Below, piece after piece: positions 40,761 through 50,062 of a stretch of DNA of 64,000 nucleotides. The notes under the pieces were generated by a model. It searched no databases and was not told where the DNA came from. It saw nothing but the letters and a program-made list of their open reading frames with translations. A program made the position numbers and the translations under genes. Location: positions 217,625-281,624 of the forward strand of contig CAZIMO010000002.1 of assembly GCA_964540535.1 (NCBI GenBank), read 5' to 3'. The stretch comes from Fimenecus sp964540535 (GTDB taxonomy: Bacteria > Bacillota > Clostridia > Oscillospirales > Acutalibacteraceae). Position 1 is the stretch's first letter. Every line of letters begins with the position of its first letter.

Positions 40761-43046
40761 AGTTTTTTTCTCCTTTGTTTTATTTTTTATCTTTTTATCT
40801 TTTTTCGCATTACGGATATTTACAAAATTAAGCCGTAAAGCGTTTGATACCACACAGAATGACGAAAGGCTCATTGCCGCCGCACCGAACATCGGGTTAA
40901 GCTCCCAACCGAAAAGGTTTATAAATACACCTGCAGCAAGAGGAATACCGATTGCATTGTAGAAAAATGCCCAGAAAAGATTTTCGTGAATATTGCGAAG
41001 TGTTGCACGGCTTAATCTGATTGCGGCAGGCACATCTGAAAGACGGCTTTTCATAAGTACAATATCAGCCGCATCAATTGCAATGTCAGTGCCTGCGCCG
41101 ATTGCAATACCTATATCAGCACGGGTAAGCGCAGGGGCGTCGTTAATACCGTCGCCTACCATTGCAACCTTACCGCTGTCTTTAAGCCTGCGTATTACAG
41201 CCTCTTTGCCGTCGGGCATAACACCTGCAATAACCTCGTCAACACCTGCAATTTTACCGATTGCATTAGCGGTTTTTTCATTATCGCCTGTAAGCATTAC
41301 CACACGAATACCCATATTCTGCAGTTCTTTAATTGCCTGCGGACTGTCCTCTTTAATAACATCAGCCACTGCAATTATTCCCAAAAGACGGTTTTCTATA
41401 CTGAAAAGCAATGGAGTTTTGCCCTCATCAGCAAGACTTTCGGCAATTTTTATTGTATTTTCATCAACAGAAACCTTTTCATTTATGAATTTAAGGCTTC
41501 CGCCGTAAATCGTCTTATCGCCTATTTCGGCTGTTACTCCGTTTCCCGACAGAGCTTTAAAATTCTGCACCTCTGCCGCAGTAATTCCTGTTTCTTCACC
41601 TTTAGCTATAATCGCCTTTGCCAACGGATGCTCGCTTTTGACCTCAAGAGAATACGCCATATTCAAAAGCTGTTCTTCTGTAATATTTTCAGCAGGAATT
41701 ATATCTGTAACCTTAGGACTGCCGAGAGTTATTGTTCCTGTTTTATCAAGTACAACTGTATTCACTCTGCCTGTTTCTTCAAGAGATACGGCAGTTTTAA
41801 ATAAAATTCCTTTTTTTGCGCCTACGCCGTTGCCGACCATAATGGCAACAGGAGTTGCAAGTCCTAAAGCGCAGGGACAGCTTATTACAAGCACTGAAAT
41901 TGCCCTTGCCAACGCATAGCCTGCGCTTTGACCTACTATAAGCCACACAATAAGCGTTACTATCGCAATGGTGATTACCGCAGGAACGAAAATGCCCGAA
42001 ACCTTATCGGCGATTTTGGCTATAGGCGCTTTTGTTGCGGCGGCGTCGCTTACCATTTTAATAATTTGTGAAAGAGTTGTGTCCTCGCCCACACGCAAGG
42101 CTCTGCATTTTATATATCCCGACTGATTAAGTGTTGCAGCTGAAACTCGGTCACCCACAGCTTTATCAACAGGAATGCTTTCTCCTGTGAGCGCCGACTC
42201 GTCAACAGCTGTTTCGCCCTCAAGAATTTCGCCGTCAACTGAAATCTGCTCGCCGGGGCGAACCACGAAAATATCGCCGGTTTGCACCTGTTCAATCGGT
42301 AATTCGGTTTCAACACCGTCTTTAATTATAACAGCAGTTTTCGGCGCTAATTTCATAAGGGATTTTAATGCGTTTGTAGTTTTTCCCTTTGAACGGGCTT
42401 CAAGCATTTTTCCCACGGTAATAAGGGTTAAAATTGTAGCCGCTGACTCAAAATAGAACTCGTGAAGCCAATGATGAGCCATTTCTCCGCCTACGGCAGT
42501 CATTTTGAAAAGTGCGTATACGCTGTATAGAAATGAAGCGCCCGAACCGAGAGCCACAAGCGTATCCATATTCGGCGATCGGTGCAAAAGTCCTTTAAAT
42601 CCGCTGATAAAGAATTTTTGATTTATGACCATTATAATCGCGGTCAAAAGCAACTGTAAAATTCCGATTGCCATAGGATTTGACGCTAAAGCTTCGGGCA
42701 GCCACCAGCCCCACATAACATGCCCCATTGAGATATACATTAAAATTATTAAAAATCCCAATGACGCAATAAGCCGTTTTTTAAGCTTGGGAGTTTCAGT
42801 GTCTTTCAGCGTATCTTCATCGCTGTTTTGTAATGTAAACTTTTTACTGTCTTTTAAAGACGCGCCGTATCCTGCATCGGTTACGGCAGATATAACTTTT
42901 TGAGGATCTGCCGAGCCTTCAACGCCCATTGAGTTAGTGAGCAGACTCACTGAACAGGAATTTACACCTTCCACCGCATTAACTGCCTTTTCAACGCGGG
43001 CAACACAGGCGGCGCAGCTCATTCCGGTAACAATATATTGTGTCAT
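40557..43046 (-). CDS. copA: Copper-exporting P1B-type ATPase with N- and C-terminal metal-binding domains
   Basis: 829 residues from ATG 43046. N-terminal HMA with GMSCAACVARV; eight membrane helices with CPC in ISCPCALGLATP; phosphorylation motif LDKTGTITLG; MVGDGINDAPAL hinge. After a Lys-rich linker (KKIKNKTKEKK) comes a second HMA with GMMCPHCEATV. Exports Cu(I). The upstream csoR gene and its operator support copper. The ATG overlaps the TGA of the leader ORF in repeat copy D. The final 67 codons also look like an independent CopZ (see 40557-40760). Confidence 0.95.
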   Translation of the reverse strand: MTQYIVTGMSCAACVARVEKAVNAVEGVNSCSVSLLTNSMGVEGSADPQKVISAVTDAGYGASLKDSKKFTLQNSDEDTLKDTETPKLKKRLIASLGFLIILMYISMGHVMWGWWLPEALASNPMAIGILQLLLTAIIMVINQKFFISGFKGLLHRSPNMDTLVALGSGASFLYSVYALFKMTAVGGEMAHHWLHEFYFESAATILTLITVGKMLEARSKGKTTNALKSLMKLAPKTAVIIKDGVETELPIEQVQTGDIFVVRPGEQISVDGEILEGETAVDESALTGESIPVDKAVGDRVSAATLNQSGYIKCRALRVGEDTTLSQIIKMVSDAAATKAPIAKIADKVSGIFVPAVITIAIVTLIVWLIVGQSAGYALARAISVLVISCPCALGLATPVAIMVGNGVGAKKGILFKTAVSLEETGRVNTVVLDKTGTITLGSPKVTDIIPAENITEEQLLNMAYSLEVKSEHPLAKAIIAKGEETGITAAEVQNFKALSGNGVTAEIGDKTIYGGSLKFINEKVSVDENTIKIAESLADEGKTPLLFSIENRLLGIIAVADVIKEDSPQAIKELQNMGIRVVMLTGDNEKTANAIGKIAGVDEVIAGVMPDGKEAVIRRLKDSGKVAMVGDGINDAPALTRADIGIAIGAGTDIAIDAADIVLMKSRLSDVPAAIRLSRATLRNIHENLFWAFFYNAIGIPLAAGVFINLFGWELNPMFGAAAMSLSSFCVVSNALRLNFVNIRNAKKDKKIKNKTKEKKTMEITMKIEGMMCPHCEATVKKTLEGFAEVREAVVNHKDGTAFVTLDADLAPAVLKKAVEDQGYKVVE

Positions 43047-43049
43047 AAT

Positions 43050-43132
43050 AATCGCCATATGATACAGAATTCGCGCAAAGAGCCGTTAAAACAGTTTTTT
43101 ATGCGCGGTATCGTTCCTTTCATTGTATTTTT
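43050..43132 (-). repeat. Start-proximal structured repeat, copy D
   Basis: 83-bp copy filling the csoR-copA gap. The leader ORF from the conserved ATG (43043-43123) has a 2-nt deletion in the T tract relative to copy B, so its second half is in another frame, yet its TGA overlaps the copA ATG. Here the element lies inside an operon rather than after its own promoter. Confidence 0.85.
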
Positions 43133-43144
43133 CACACAATCACC

Positions 43145-43444
43145 TTATTTCATAAGTTTTTGCAGTGTTGACAGCAAATCGTCAACAGTTTCGGTTTTAC
43201 CTGCCTTAATATCATCGGCAACGCAGGTTTTTATATGATTTGCAAGAAGCTCTTTATTAAAAGCATTCAGCGCCGCATTAACAGCCGATACCTGTATTAT
43301 TATATCCGTGCAATAGGCATTTTTTTCAACCATTCCGCGAATACCGCGAATTTGTCCCTCAATTCTGTTAAGACGGTTGATAAGAGCCTTGTACTCTTGC
43401 TCACTGCGGAGCTTTGTCTTGCATTTTTCACAAGTATTACCCAT
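43145..43444 (-). CDS. csoR: Copper-sensing transcriptional repressor CsoR
   Basis: 99 residues. Three-helix CsoR fold (LINRLNRIEGQIRGIRGMVE) with the Cu(I) ligands Cys45, His70 and Cys74 (CTDII and ANHIKTC). An extra N-terminal CEKC pair may be a second metal site. Cu(I) binding releases it from DNA. A CsoR operator overlaps its own promoter at 43468-43496. AAGGAG precedes the ATG. Confidence 0.95.
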   Translation of the reverse strand: MGNTCEKCKTKLRSEQEYKALINRLNRIEGQIRGIRGMVEKNAYCTDIIIQVSAVNAALNAFNKELLANHIKTCVADDIKAGKTETVDDLLSTLQKLMK

Positions 43445-43467
43445 AATCCCACTCCTTTTACAGTTTT

Positions 43468-43496
43468 ATTATATACCCCCTGTGGGTATGTGTCAA
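43468..43496 (-). promoter_or_regulatory. csoR promoter with CsoR operator between -35 and -10
   Basis: Minus strand TTGACA (43491-43496), 17-bp spacer, TATAAT (43468-43473). The spacer region holds ATACCCACAGGGGGTAT (43473-43489), a G/C-tract pseudo-palindrome of the CsoR type. Both hexamers are perfect consensus. Confidence 0.93.
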
Positions 43497-43508
43497 GATA
43501 AAAAATAA

Positions 43509-43533
43509 GGCGGAGATTATAATTTTCTCCACC
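43509..43533 (-). terminator. Terminator of the ymfF-ymfH-lgt-folD run
   Basis: GGCGGAGA pairs with TCTCCACC (one mismatch); leftward it is followed by TTATTTTTT. Confidence 0.75.
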
Positions 43534-43566
43534 GTTATTTTAGTTAAGGCGAAGGGAGTCGAAGCC

Positions 43567-44415
43567 TTAATTCATATGTTCCTTTGATGCGGTTAGAGTG
43601 TTTTTCAAAAGCATCGTGATTGTCATAGGTCCTACACCGCCGGGAACGGGAGTGATATATGAGCATTTATCTTTTACCGCTTCAAAATCCACATCTCCGC
43701 AAAGCTTGCCTTCAGTATTTCGGTTCATACCTACATCAATAACAACTGCACCGTCTTTCACCATATCGGGTGTCACAAAATACGCTTTACCCACTGCGGC
43801 AACAAGAATATCGGCGCGCTTTGTTACCTCTGATAAATTCTTTGTGCGTGAATGGCAGATTGTAACCGTTCCGTTCTGACCGAGCAAAAGCATGGCCATA
43901 GGCTTGCCTACAATATTGCTTCTGCCGATTACAACGCATTCTTTGCCCTCAACCGAAATACCGTAATATTTGAGCATTTCCATAATTCCTGCCGGTGTAC
44001 AGGGAAGAAAAGAATGGTCGCCAATCATAATATGACCTGTATTCACAGGGTGAAATGCGTCAACATCCTTATGGGGAACAATCGCATTGAGAACTCTTTT
44101 TTCGTCAATCTGTTTTGGCAACGGCAACTGACACAGAATTCCGTCAACCGCTGCGTCATTATTAAGTTTTTCAACCAGTTCAAGTAATTCTTCGGTTGTG
44201 GTCTCTTCGGGCAGCGCATATTCAAAAGACTCCATACCTACCTCGGAGCAGCCTTTTTTCTTATTGTTTACATACACCCTTGAAGCAGGGTTATTACCGA
44301 CAATTACAACTGCAAGCCCTGTTTTTTTGCCCTGTGAGCTAAGAGACTCAACCTCTGTCTTGATTTCTTCACGGACAGACGCCGAAACCTCTTTACCGTC
44401 AATAATTTTATACAT
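43567..44415 (-). CDS. folD: Bifunctional methylene-THF dehydrogenase/methenyl-THF cyclohydrolase
   Basis: 282 residues. YVNNKKKGCSEVGM contains the catalytic Lys; GILCQLPLPKQID and VIGRSNIVGKPMAMLLL, and PVPGGVGPMTITMLLKNT, are FolD signatures. Interconverts 5,10-methylene- and 10-formyl-THF with NADP(H). Its ATG overlaps lgt by 8 nt. Confidence 0.97.
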   Translation of the reverse strand: MYKIIDGKEVSASVREEIKTEVESLSSQGKKTGLAVVIVGNNPASRVYVNNKKKGCSEVGMESFEYALPEETTTEELLELVEKLNNDAAVDGILCQLPLPKQIDEKRVLNAIVPHKDVDAFHPVNTGHIMIGDHSFLPCTPAGIMEMLKYYGISVEGKECVVIGRSNIVGKPMAMLLLGQNGTVTICHSRTKNLSEVTKRADILVAAVGKAYFVTPDMVKDGAVVIDVGMNRNTEGKLCGDVDFEAVKDKCSYITPVPGGVGPMTITMLLKNTLTASKEHMN

Positions 44416-45325
44416 TTTCCTCTACCTCCGAAGGAGTTGATTTTTTCGCTTTATTCAGTTTTATAAAATTATAAACCGTAAGCACAATACAAACCGTTGC
44501 AACAGCGATTGAAAGCAACTGTGAAACACGAAGATTGGTGTCGCCTATATAAAGGCTGTCGGTACGAAGTCCTTCAACAAAAGCTCTTTCAAGTCCGTAA
44601 ATAATGCCATAGCCCAAAAAGAGCTGACCGTCGAATTTATGAAACTTCTGACACACAATATACAAAATTAAAAATCCAAAAAGACACCAAAGCGATTCAT
44701 AAAGAAATGTGGGGTGAACAGGCAAATCGGGATTCATTTCAATTCCGTTTGCGTCAAATTCTGCTTGATGGCTGTTTATGTAAGCCACCACCTTATCGCT
44801 TGTCATACCCCAAGGAAGAGTTGTGTTTGTGCCGAATGCCTCTTGATTTGTATAGTTGCCCCAACGGCCTATGCCTTGACCGATAAGTAAGCTCATTCCC
44901 GCCAGGTCAAGAAGCTTTAAAAAGCTTAAATCCACCTTTTTGCAAACGAAATATGCGGCAATCAACGCGCCGATAATTCCGCCGTAAATTGCAAGTCCGC
45001 CATTCCAAATCTGTACTATCTCACCGAGGTTGTTTTTAAAATAATCCCATTCAAAAATTACATAGTATGCGCGTGCGCCTACAATTCCTCCGATTGTGCC
45101 CCAAATAAGCACATCAAGCATTTTGTCTATGCTTAATTTCCATACATAAGCCTTTCTTCCGCCGAAAAGCACTGCAAGCACAAATCCGAATGCAATAATC
45201 GCACCGTAAAACTTAATGCTTACGGTGTTATTGCCGAGCGGAATTTCAACAAGTGTGTCATACACATTAAAATTCCAACCTAAACCCGGAAAAGATACCT
45301 CGGTATAACCTGTCAACCACTTCAT
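44408..45325 (-). CDS. lgt: Prolipoprotein diacylglyceryl transferase
   Basis: 305 residues, about seven membrane helices. The Lgt signature GQGIGRWGNYTNQEAFG is present, with HPTFLYESLWC downstream. Transfers diacylglycerol to the lipobox Cys of prolipoproteins, such as the two lipoproteins in this window. Has a longer N-terminal segment (LGWNFNVYDTLVEIPLGNN) than E. coli Lgt. Confidence 0.96.
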   Translation of the reverse strand: MKWLTGYTEVSFPGLGWNFNVYDTLVEIPLGNNTVSIKFYGAIIAFGFVLAVLFGGRKAYVWKLSIDKMLDVLIWGTIGGIVGARAYYVIFEWDYFKNNLGEIVQIWNGGLAIYGGIIGALIAAYFVCKKVDLSFLKLLDLAGMSLLIGQGIGRWGNYTNQEAFGTNTTLPWGMTSDKVVAYINSHQAEFDANGIEMNPDLPVHPTFLYESLWCLFGFLILYIVCQKFHKFDGQLFLGYGIIYGLERAFVEGLRTDSLYIGDTNLRVSQLLSIAVATVCIVLTVYNFIKLNKAKKSTPSEVEENV

Positions 45326-45341
45326 ATTTTTAACCCCTCTT

Positions 45342-46622
45342 TCAGTTGGGCAAAATTACAGATATTGCCGAATTTTCAAGATTAACGGCACTACGAAGTC
45401 TGTTATCAACATCTTCAGCAGTTATGCTTTCAAGAACAGCAAGCTGATCGAAAAGTCCGTCGCCGTTGAAATATTCGCCTACAAGAGCATTGGCAATAGA
45501 ATCAACATCGTTGAAATTCATAATAAAATTGCCGTAATGCTTTTTCTTAATTCTGTCAAAGGCTTCACGGTCAACACCCTCTGCCATAACACGGCGAAGT
45601 TCTTCGGTAATTCTTTCACGGACAGTATCATAATCGTTACTTTCACCGCTGAAAAGATGCGCAGAATAGCCGTAGCCCTCAAAATATTCTGCGTCAAAGG
45701 TTGTGTTGATAAGGCCTTCGTTAAGCATAGCTTCATAAAGAGGCGATGTTTTACCTGCAACAATATCAAGAAGAATTGTGCTTTCAAGTGACTCTTTAAG
45801 AGTTCTTTCGGGAGTTTTTATATCCTCTTTAAATCCAATTTGGAAAATAGGCATTGCTACGGGCAGATTGTTAATAACCTTATCCTTTGCAACCCGGGCA
45901 GGCTCAGTAACAAATTTACGCTCAATATTTTTGCACTCTTTAGGCTTAACCATTTTATCTGCTAATTCAAGCACCTGTTGGACAGTTACATTGCCTGCAA
46001 CAGCAAGCGCCATATTTGCAGGATTATAAAATGTTTCATAGCACTCATAAAGCAAATCGGCAGTTATGTGGCTTATTGATTCAACAGTGCCCGCAATGTC
46101 AATTCTTACAGGATGCTTGTGATACAAGGCACGAAGAAGCTCAAAATGTGAACGCCAGCCGGGTTCGTCCTGATACATATTAATTTCTTGACCGATAATT
46201 CCCTGCTCTTTCTGAACGGTTTTTTCAGTGAAATAAGGGTTTTGAACGAAATCAAGAAGAATTTCAAGAGAAGCCTCTAAATTGTCGCTGCACTGAAAAA
46301 GGTAACAGGTTTTATCAAAGGTAGTATAAGCATTTGCGTTCGCGCCTGTTTTAGCGTAGCGTGCAAAAGCGTCAAGCTCTTCGCTTTCAAAAAGCTTATG
46401 CTCCAAAAAGTGAGCAATACCTTCGGGAACTTCTGTAAATTCCTTTTCGTCCTCTAATTTAAAGCAAGTGTCAATTGAACCGTATTTTGTACCGAAAATC
46501 GCATAAGTTGAAGCGTAATTCTCTTTAGGATAAACAAATATTTTAAGCCCGGATTTATGATCGATTTCGAAATAACGCTCGCCGAGCAATTCATTTTTAA
46601 TTTCTTTAATATTATTATTCAT
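45342..46622 (-). CDS. ymfH: M16-family peptidase with HxxEH motif (YmfH-like)
   Basis: 426 residues from ATG 46622. The inverted zinc motif is in IAHFLEHKLFESEE (HFLEH) and the third ligand region in EQGIIGQEINMYQDEPG. Pairs with the upstream non-catalytic M16 protein as YmfF/YmfH do in Bacillus. Acts on peptides in the cytoplasm; natural substrates unknown. Starts inside the end of the upstream gene (8-nt overlap). Confidence 0.92.
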   Translation of the reverse strand: MNNNIKEIKNELLGERYFEIDHKSGLKIFVYPKENYASTYAIFGTKYGSIDTCFKLEDEKEFTEVPEGIAHFLEHKLFESEELDAFARYAKTGANANAYTTFDKTCYLFQCSDNLEASLEILLDFVQNPYFTEKTVQKEQGIIGQEINMYQDEPGWRSHFELLRALYHKHPVRIDIAGTVESISHITADLLYECYETFYNPANMALAVAGNVTVQQVLELADKMVKPKECKNIERKFVTEPARVAKDKVINNLPVAMPIFQIGFKEDIKTPERTLKESLESTILLDIVAGKTSPLYEAMLNEGLINTTFDAEYFEGYGYSAHLFSGESNDYDTVRERITEELRRVMAEGVDREAFDRIKKKHYGNFIMNFNDVDSIANALVGEYFNGDGLFDQLAVLESITAEDVDNRLRSAVNLENSAISVILPN

Positions 46623-47886
46623 TGCCGCTTTCCTCCCCTGTGAGAAGATAGATTGTATCAACAGTAACGCGCTTTGCACATTCTGTTACCTGTTCACGGG
46701 TAACGCCTGCAATAAGCTCTGCATATTCTTGACCGCTTACAAGCTTTTCATCAAGAGCCTGTGAGCCGTAGAAAGTACAAACTGCCGCAGGTGAATCCTC
46801 AACGCCGTTGAATGCGTCGCAAAGAGCGGTGATTGACGAGTCAAATTCTTCATCTGTAAATTCGCCGTTTTTCATAACCTCAAGCTGATTTAAAATCTCA
46901 TTCTTTGCTTTTTCGTAATTCTGATTTTCAATACCGCTTTGAATGAAAATAATACCCTTATCGCGAACGATTCTTGAATTACAGTAATAGCAAAGGCTCA
47001 TTTTTTCACGCACATTGGTAAAAAGCCGGGAATAAGGTCCGCCGCCGAAAATATCGGTCATTACACGGTAAGCGAAATAATTATCGTCAGCATTTGTCAT
47101 ACCTGTACGAAGTCCCATAACAAGCTTTGCCTGTGTAATGTCCATTGATTCCTTGTAAAAGCGTGTTTCATCTGCCTTTTCAATGAATACAGGCTCAAGC
47201 TTTGCAATATCACGGTCTGCAATACTGTTTGCGAATTCTGTAAATTTATTTTTGAGCATTTCGCCGTCAAGACTTCCGCAAGCTGTAATTACGATTGTTG
47301 AAGTTTTAAGCATATTTTCATAAGCTTCAAAAAGTGCCTTGCTGTTAAGATTTTCAACATCTTTATAAAGCTTTTCACGGTCTATTCCGTAAGGCTCATC
47401 TTTACACATAAGCTGACGCAGACGAGAAAGCGCATAGCCCCTCTTGTCATTCTTTTCAGCTTCAAGATTTTCAAGAGAGAAACGGATTTCACGGGCGGTA
47501 TTCATTTCATCAAAGTAACCGTTTTCTGCATTTGGATTTGAGATTATGTCAACAAGGAAGTCAACTGCGTCATCTGAAATTTTTCTGCCGTCAAGAGAAA
47601 AACGGTCGTCGGGTACTTCAATTGAAAAGCGCAGCTTAACATCTTCGCCTGCGCACATAATGTTCGAATCAAAATCTGCGCCGTAAAGACTCTCAACCTT
47701 TGAATTAAACTCTTTTACCGTTTTGTATTTCTTTGAGGTATGGCTCATAAACGATGAAAGCACATTCTGTGCCGCAAGCTGTTCAGTTATGGGCATACAA
47801 AAATCAATTCTGATAAAGTTTGTCTTGAATTTATCACTGTTTATGCACAAAAGCTTTACGCCTTTTGCAATTTCTGTGTAGTTCAT
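46615..47886 (-). CDS. ymfF: M16-family non-catalytic partner (YmfF-like)
   Basis: 423 residues from ATG 47886 (GGAGGATTTGTA before it). M16 fold with GGPYSRLFTNVREKMSLCYY in the C-terminal half, but no HxxEH in the N-terminal half (the position reads VLSSFMSHTSKK). Its partner carries the zinc site, so the two likely form a heterodimer. Confidence 0.9.
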   Translation of the reverse strand: MNYTEIAKGVKLLCINSDKFKTNFIRIDFCMPITEQLAAQNVLSSFMSHTSKKYKTVKEFNSKVESLYGADFDSNIMCAGEDVKLRFSIEVPDDRFSLDGRKISDDAVDFLVDIISNPNAENGYFDEMNTAREIRFSLENLEAEKNDKRGYALSRLRQLMCKDEPYGIDREKLYKDVENLNSKALFEAYENMLKTSTIVITACGSLDGEMLKNKFTEFANSIADRDIAKLEPVFIEKADETRFYKESMDITQAKLVMGLRTGMTNADDNYFAYRVMTDIFGGGPYSRLFTNVREKMSLCYYCNSRIVRDKGIIFIQSGIENQNYEKAKNEILNQLEVMKNGEFTDEEFDSSITALCDAFNGVEDSPAAVCTFYGSQALDEKLVSGQEYAELIAGVTREQVTECAKRVTVDTIYLLTGEESGNE

Positions 47887-48053
47887 TACAAATCCTCCAA
47901 AAACAATATAAATATAATAGCATTTTACCATATTTTTCTTATAATGAAAAGCATATTTTAAAAACTTGATTTAATTTCTGTTTATTTTTCCCTTACTGTG
48001 TTCAAAATAAACCATATATGTGTTAATTTTTTGTTAAAGTGACAATAAATTTG

Positions 48054-48082
48054 TTGACTTTAAAATGAATTTACAATACAAT
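48054..48082 (+). promoter_or_regulatory. Promoter of the radical SAM/SPASM gene
   Basis: TTGACT (48054-48059), 17-bp spacer, TACAAT (48077-48082). The predicted start lies about 10 bp before the left end of the MITE-like element. Confidence 0.8.
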
Positions 48083-48098
48083 AGATAGGATATTTATT

Positions 48099-48484
48099 TT
48101 AAGCGAAGCCGACAAATCCAAACTCGCCTAAAATGTGCGTACTGCGGACACTTTTCGGCTTATCGCACCCGAAAGGCTGACGCCCGACAAGGTCGCAAAA
48201 GTGAAAATCCATCCGTACTCTCTGCCTTTTCGGTGCGAAGCAGTTTAAAATGAACAGATTTTTTTGAACAAGGCGCAAAATCGAAAGCATACTGCCGTAT
48301 GATGAGATTTTTAACGCAGTTCAGAGAGAAATATGCCATTTTAAACCATATTGGGTTCAACTCCCTTCGCCTTATGCAAGGCACAAAACGCAGTCAATCC
48401 TAACGGATTGACGAGTATTTTAACAAAGCAGAACCGAAAATCAAGCCCTAAAAATCGGGTTCGGATTTGTCGGCTTCGCTTAAC
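48099..48484. mobile_element. MITE-like element with perfect 21-bp terminal inverted repeats
   Basis: Ends TTAAGCGAAGCCGACAAATCC at 48099-48119 and its exact complement at 48464-48484; imperfect pairing extends about 8 bp inward. The 386-bp element has no transposase-length ORF. TTAA forms the outermost 4 bp of both arms, which could reflect a TA or TTAA target. It lies between the promoter at 48054-48082 and the radical SAM start codon, so it would become part of the 5' UTR. Confidence 0.82.
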
Positions 48485-48501
48485 TAATCAGGTGTAATTA
48501 A

Positions 48502-49962
48502 ATGAAGTTAGTTTACAACATTCAAAAAGCCGGAATGAGTATAGTAGTTGACAAACTGTTAAAGTATATCGACAAAGACCCTCAGGCTAATATTATTAAG
48601 CTTTCCGAGCGTATTGAACCGATTTTCGGCAAAATTTTTCCTCCCGAAAATTTCAAAAGGATTAAAGAAGTTGCCAAAGATAAGGATAATGTTTGGACTC
48701 AATTTGCACTCAGTATTATAAACGATATTGACCGCAGCGTAATTAAGCAGATGCTCATATCGTTCGGTATTGACGCAGGTTATTACGGCACAAAAGCAGT
48801 GCGTGCTAACCGTGAAAAGCACAAGTGCAACATACCGTTTAATATTCTTTTTGACCCTACCAGTGCCTGCAACCGTAACTGCAAAGGCTGTTGGTCTGCT
48901 GAATACGGTCATAAACAGAATTTAACCCTTGACGAAATGCAGAGCATTGTAACACAGGGCAAGGAATTGGGCTGTCATTTTTATTGGCTTACAGGCGGCG
49001 AACCTCTTATTAAGAAAAAAGAAGTTCTTGAAATCTGCCGTAACAATAAAGACTGCATTTTCTTAATATTTACAAACGCTACTCTTGTCGATGAAGAGTT
49101 CTGCCGCGATATGAACGAGTGCGGTAACATTACCCTTGCTTTAAGCCTTGAGGGCAGTGAAGAATCTACCGACTGGCGTCGCGGCGAGGGTTCATATGCA
49201 ACCACAGTTAAGGCTATGGATTTGCTCAAAAAAAACAAGTGTATTTTCGGTGTTTCTGTATGCTACACAAGCAAGAACCTGCCCGTTGTTACAAGCGATG
49301 AATTTGTTGATATGATTATCGGCAAGGGCGCAAAGTTTATGCTTAATTTCAACTATATGCCCGTAGGTCACGGCGCTGATGTAAGTCTTATTCCTACACC
49401 CGAGCAAAGAAAAGAGCTTTATATGTGGAATAAGAAAATGCGTAACGGCAAAACGGGCAAACCCATTTTCATTATGGATTTCCAAAATGACGGCGAATAT
49501 GTGGGCGGTTGCATTGCAGGCGGCAGAAACTACTTTCACATTAACTCGGCCGGTGATATCGAGCCTTGCGTATTTATTCATTATTCTGACTCAAACATCA
49601 GAACACATACGCTTTTAGAGGCGCTTCAAAATCCGTTGTTTATGGCTTATTATAAAAATCAGCCATTTAACGACAATCATCTTCGCCCCTGCCCGATGCT
49701 TGAAAATCCCACAAGACTTCGCGAGCTTATTGCAGAAACAGGCGCAAAAAGTTCTGACCTTGAGCGGCAGGAAAGTGCTGACGAACTTTGCAGTAAATGC
49801 GACAAATACGCTGAAAAGTGGGCACCGGTTGCTGAAGAATTATGGACAACGCTTCCGCACAAAAATACTCACACGCAGTATTACCGTGACACACCCGAGG
49901 GTAAAGCGGAGCTTAGCGGCGGATGTACAGGAAACTGTGGATCCTGCGGAATGCACAAATAA
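48502..49962 (+). CDS. Radical SAM protein with SPASM-like Cys-rich C-terminus
   Basis: 486 residues. An N-terminal helical domain of about 110 residues, then the radical SAM motif CNRNCKGCWSAEYG (CxxxCxxC) and WLTGGEPLIKK. After the barrel, Cys residues in EPCVFIHYSD, CPMLENP, CSKCDKYAEKW and the C-terminal CTGNCGSCGMHK could bind auxiliary clusters, as in SPASM proteins. It is typical of an uncharacterised clostridial family; no peptide substrate or partner gene is adjacent. AGGTGT precedes the ATG. Confidence 0.85.
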   Translation: MKLVYNIQKAGMSIVVDKLLKYIDKDPQANIIKLSERIEPIFGKIFPPENFKRIKEVAKDKDNVWTQFALSIINDIDRSVIKQMLISFGIDAGYYGTKAVRANREKHKCNIPFNILFDPTSACNRNCKGCWSAEYGHKQNLTLDEMQSIVTQGKELGCHFYWLTGGEPLIKKKEVLEICRNNKDCIFLIFTNATLVDEEFCRDMNECGNITLALSLEGSEESTDWRRGEGSYATTVKAMDLLKKNKCIFGVSVCYTSKNLPVVTSDEFVDMIIGKGAKFMLNFNYMPVGHGADVSLIPTPEQRKELYMWNKKMRNGKTGKPIFIMDFQNDGEYVGGCIAGGRNYFHINSAGDIEPCVFIHYSDSNIRTHTLLEALQNPLFMAYYKNQPFNDNHLRPCPMLENPTRLRELIAETGAKSSDLERQESADELCSKCDKYAEKWAPVAEELWTTLPHKNTHTQYYRDTPEGKAELSGGCTGNCGSCGMHK

Positions 49963-49977
49963 GCGATGTAAAAAAAC

Positions 49978-50010
49978 AATGACCGTATTTCTGATAGAAA
50001 ACGGTCATTT
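49978..50010 (+). terminator. Terminator of radical SAM gene
   Basis: AATGACCGT (49978-49986) pairs with ACGGTCATT (50001-50009), tail TTTATT. Confidence 0.82.
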
Positions 50011-50029
50011 TTATTATATATATAAAATT

Positions 50030-50058
50030 AAAGGACAGACGGTCAGTGTCTGTCCTTT
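50030..50058 (-). terminator. Terminator of nrd operon
   Basis: AAAGGACAGAC-GGTCAGT-GTCTGTCCTTT, perfect 11-bp stem; leftward tail TAATTTTATA. Confidence 0.82.
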
Positions 50059-50062
50059 TGAA

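Noticed and set aside
43549..43572. Remnant of the MITE (shared AAGGCGAAGGGAGT)
   Set aside because: Only 14 bp are shared and terminal repeats are absent, so chance or a small palindrome is as likely.
48099..48384. Short ORFs within the MITE-like element
   Set aside because: They read through terminal repeats and hairpins, resemble no family, and lack ribosome-binding sites.
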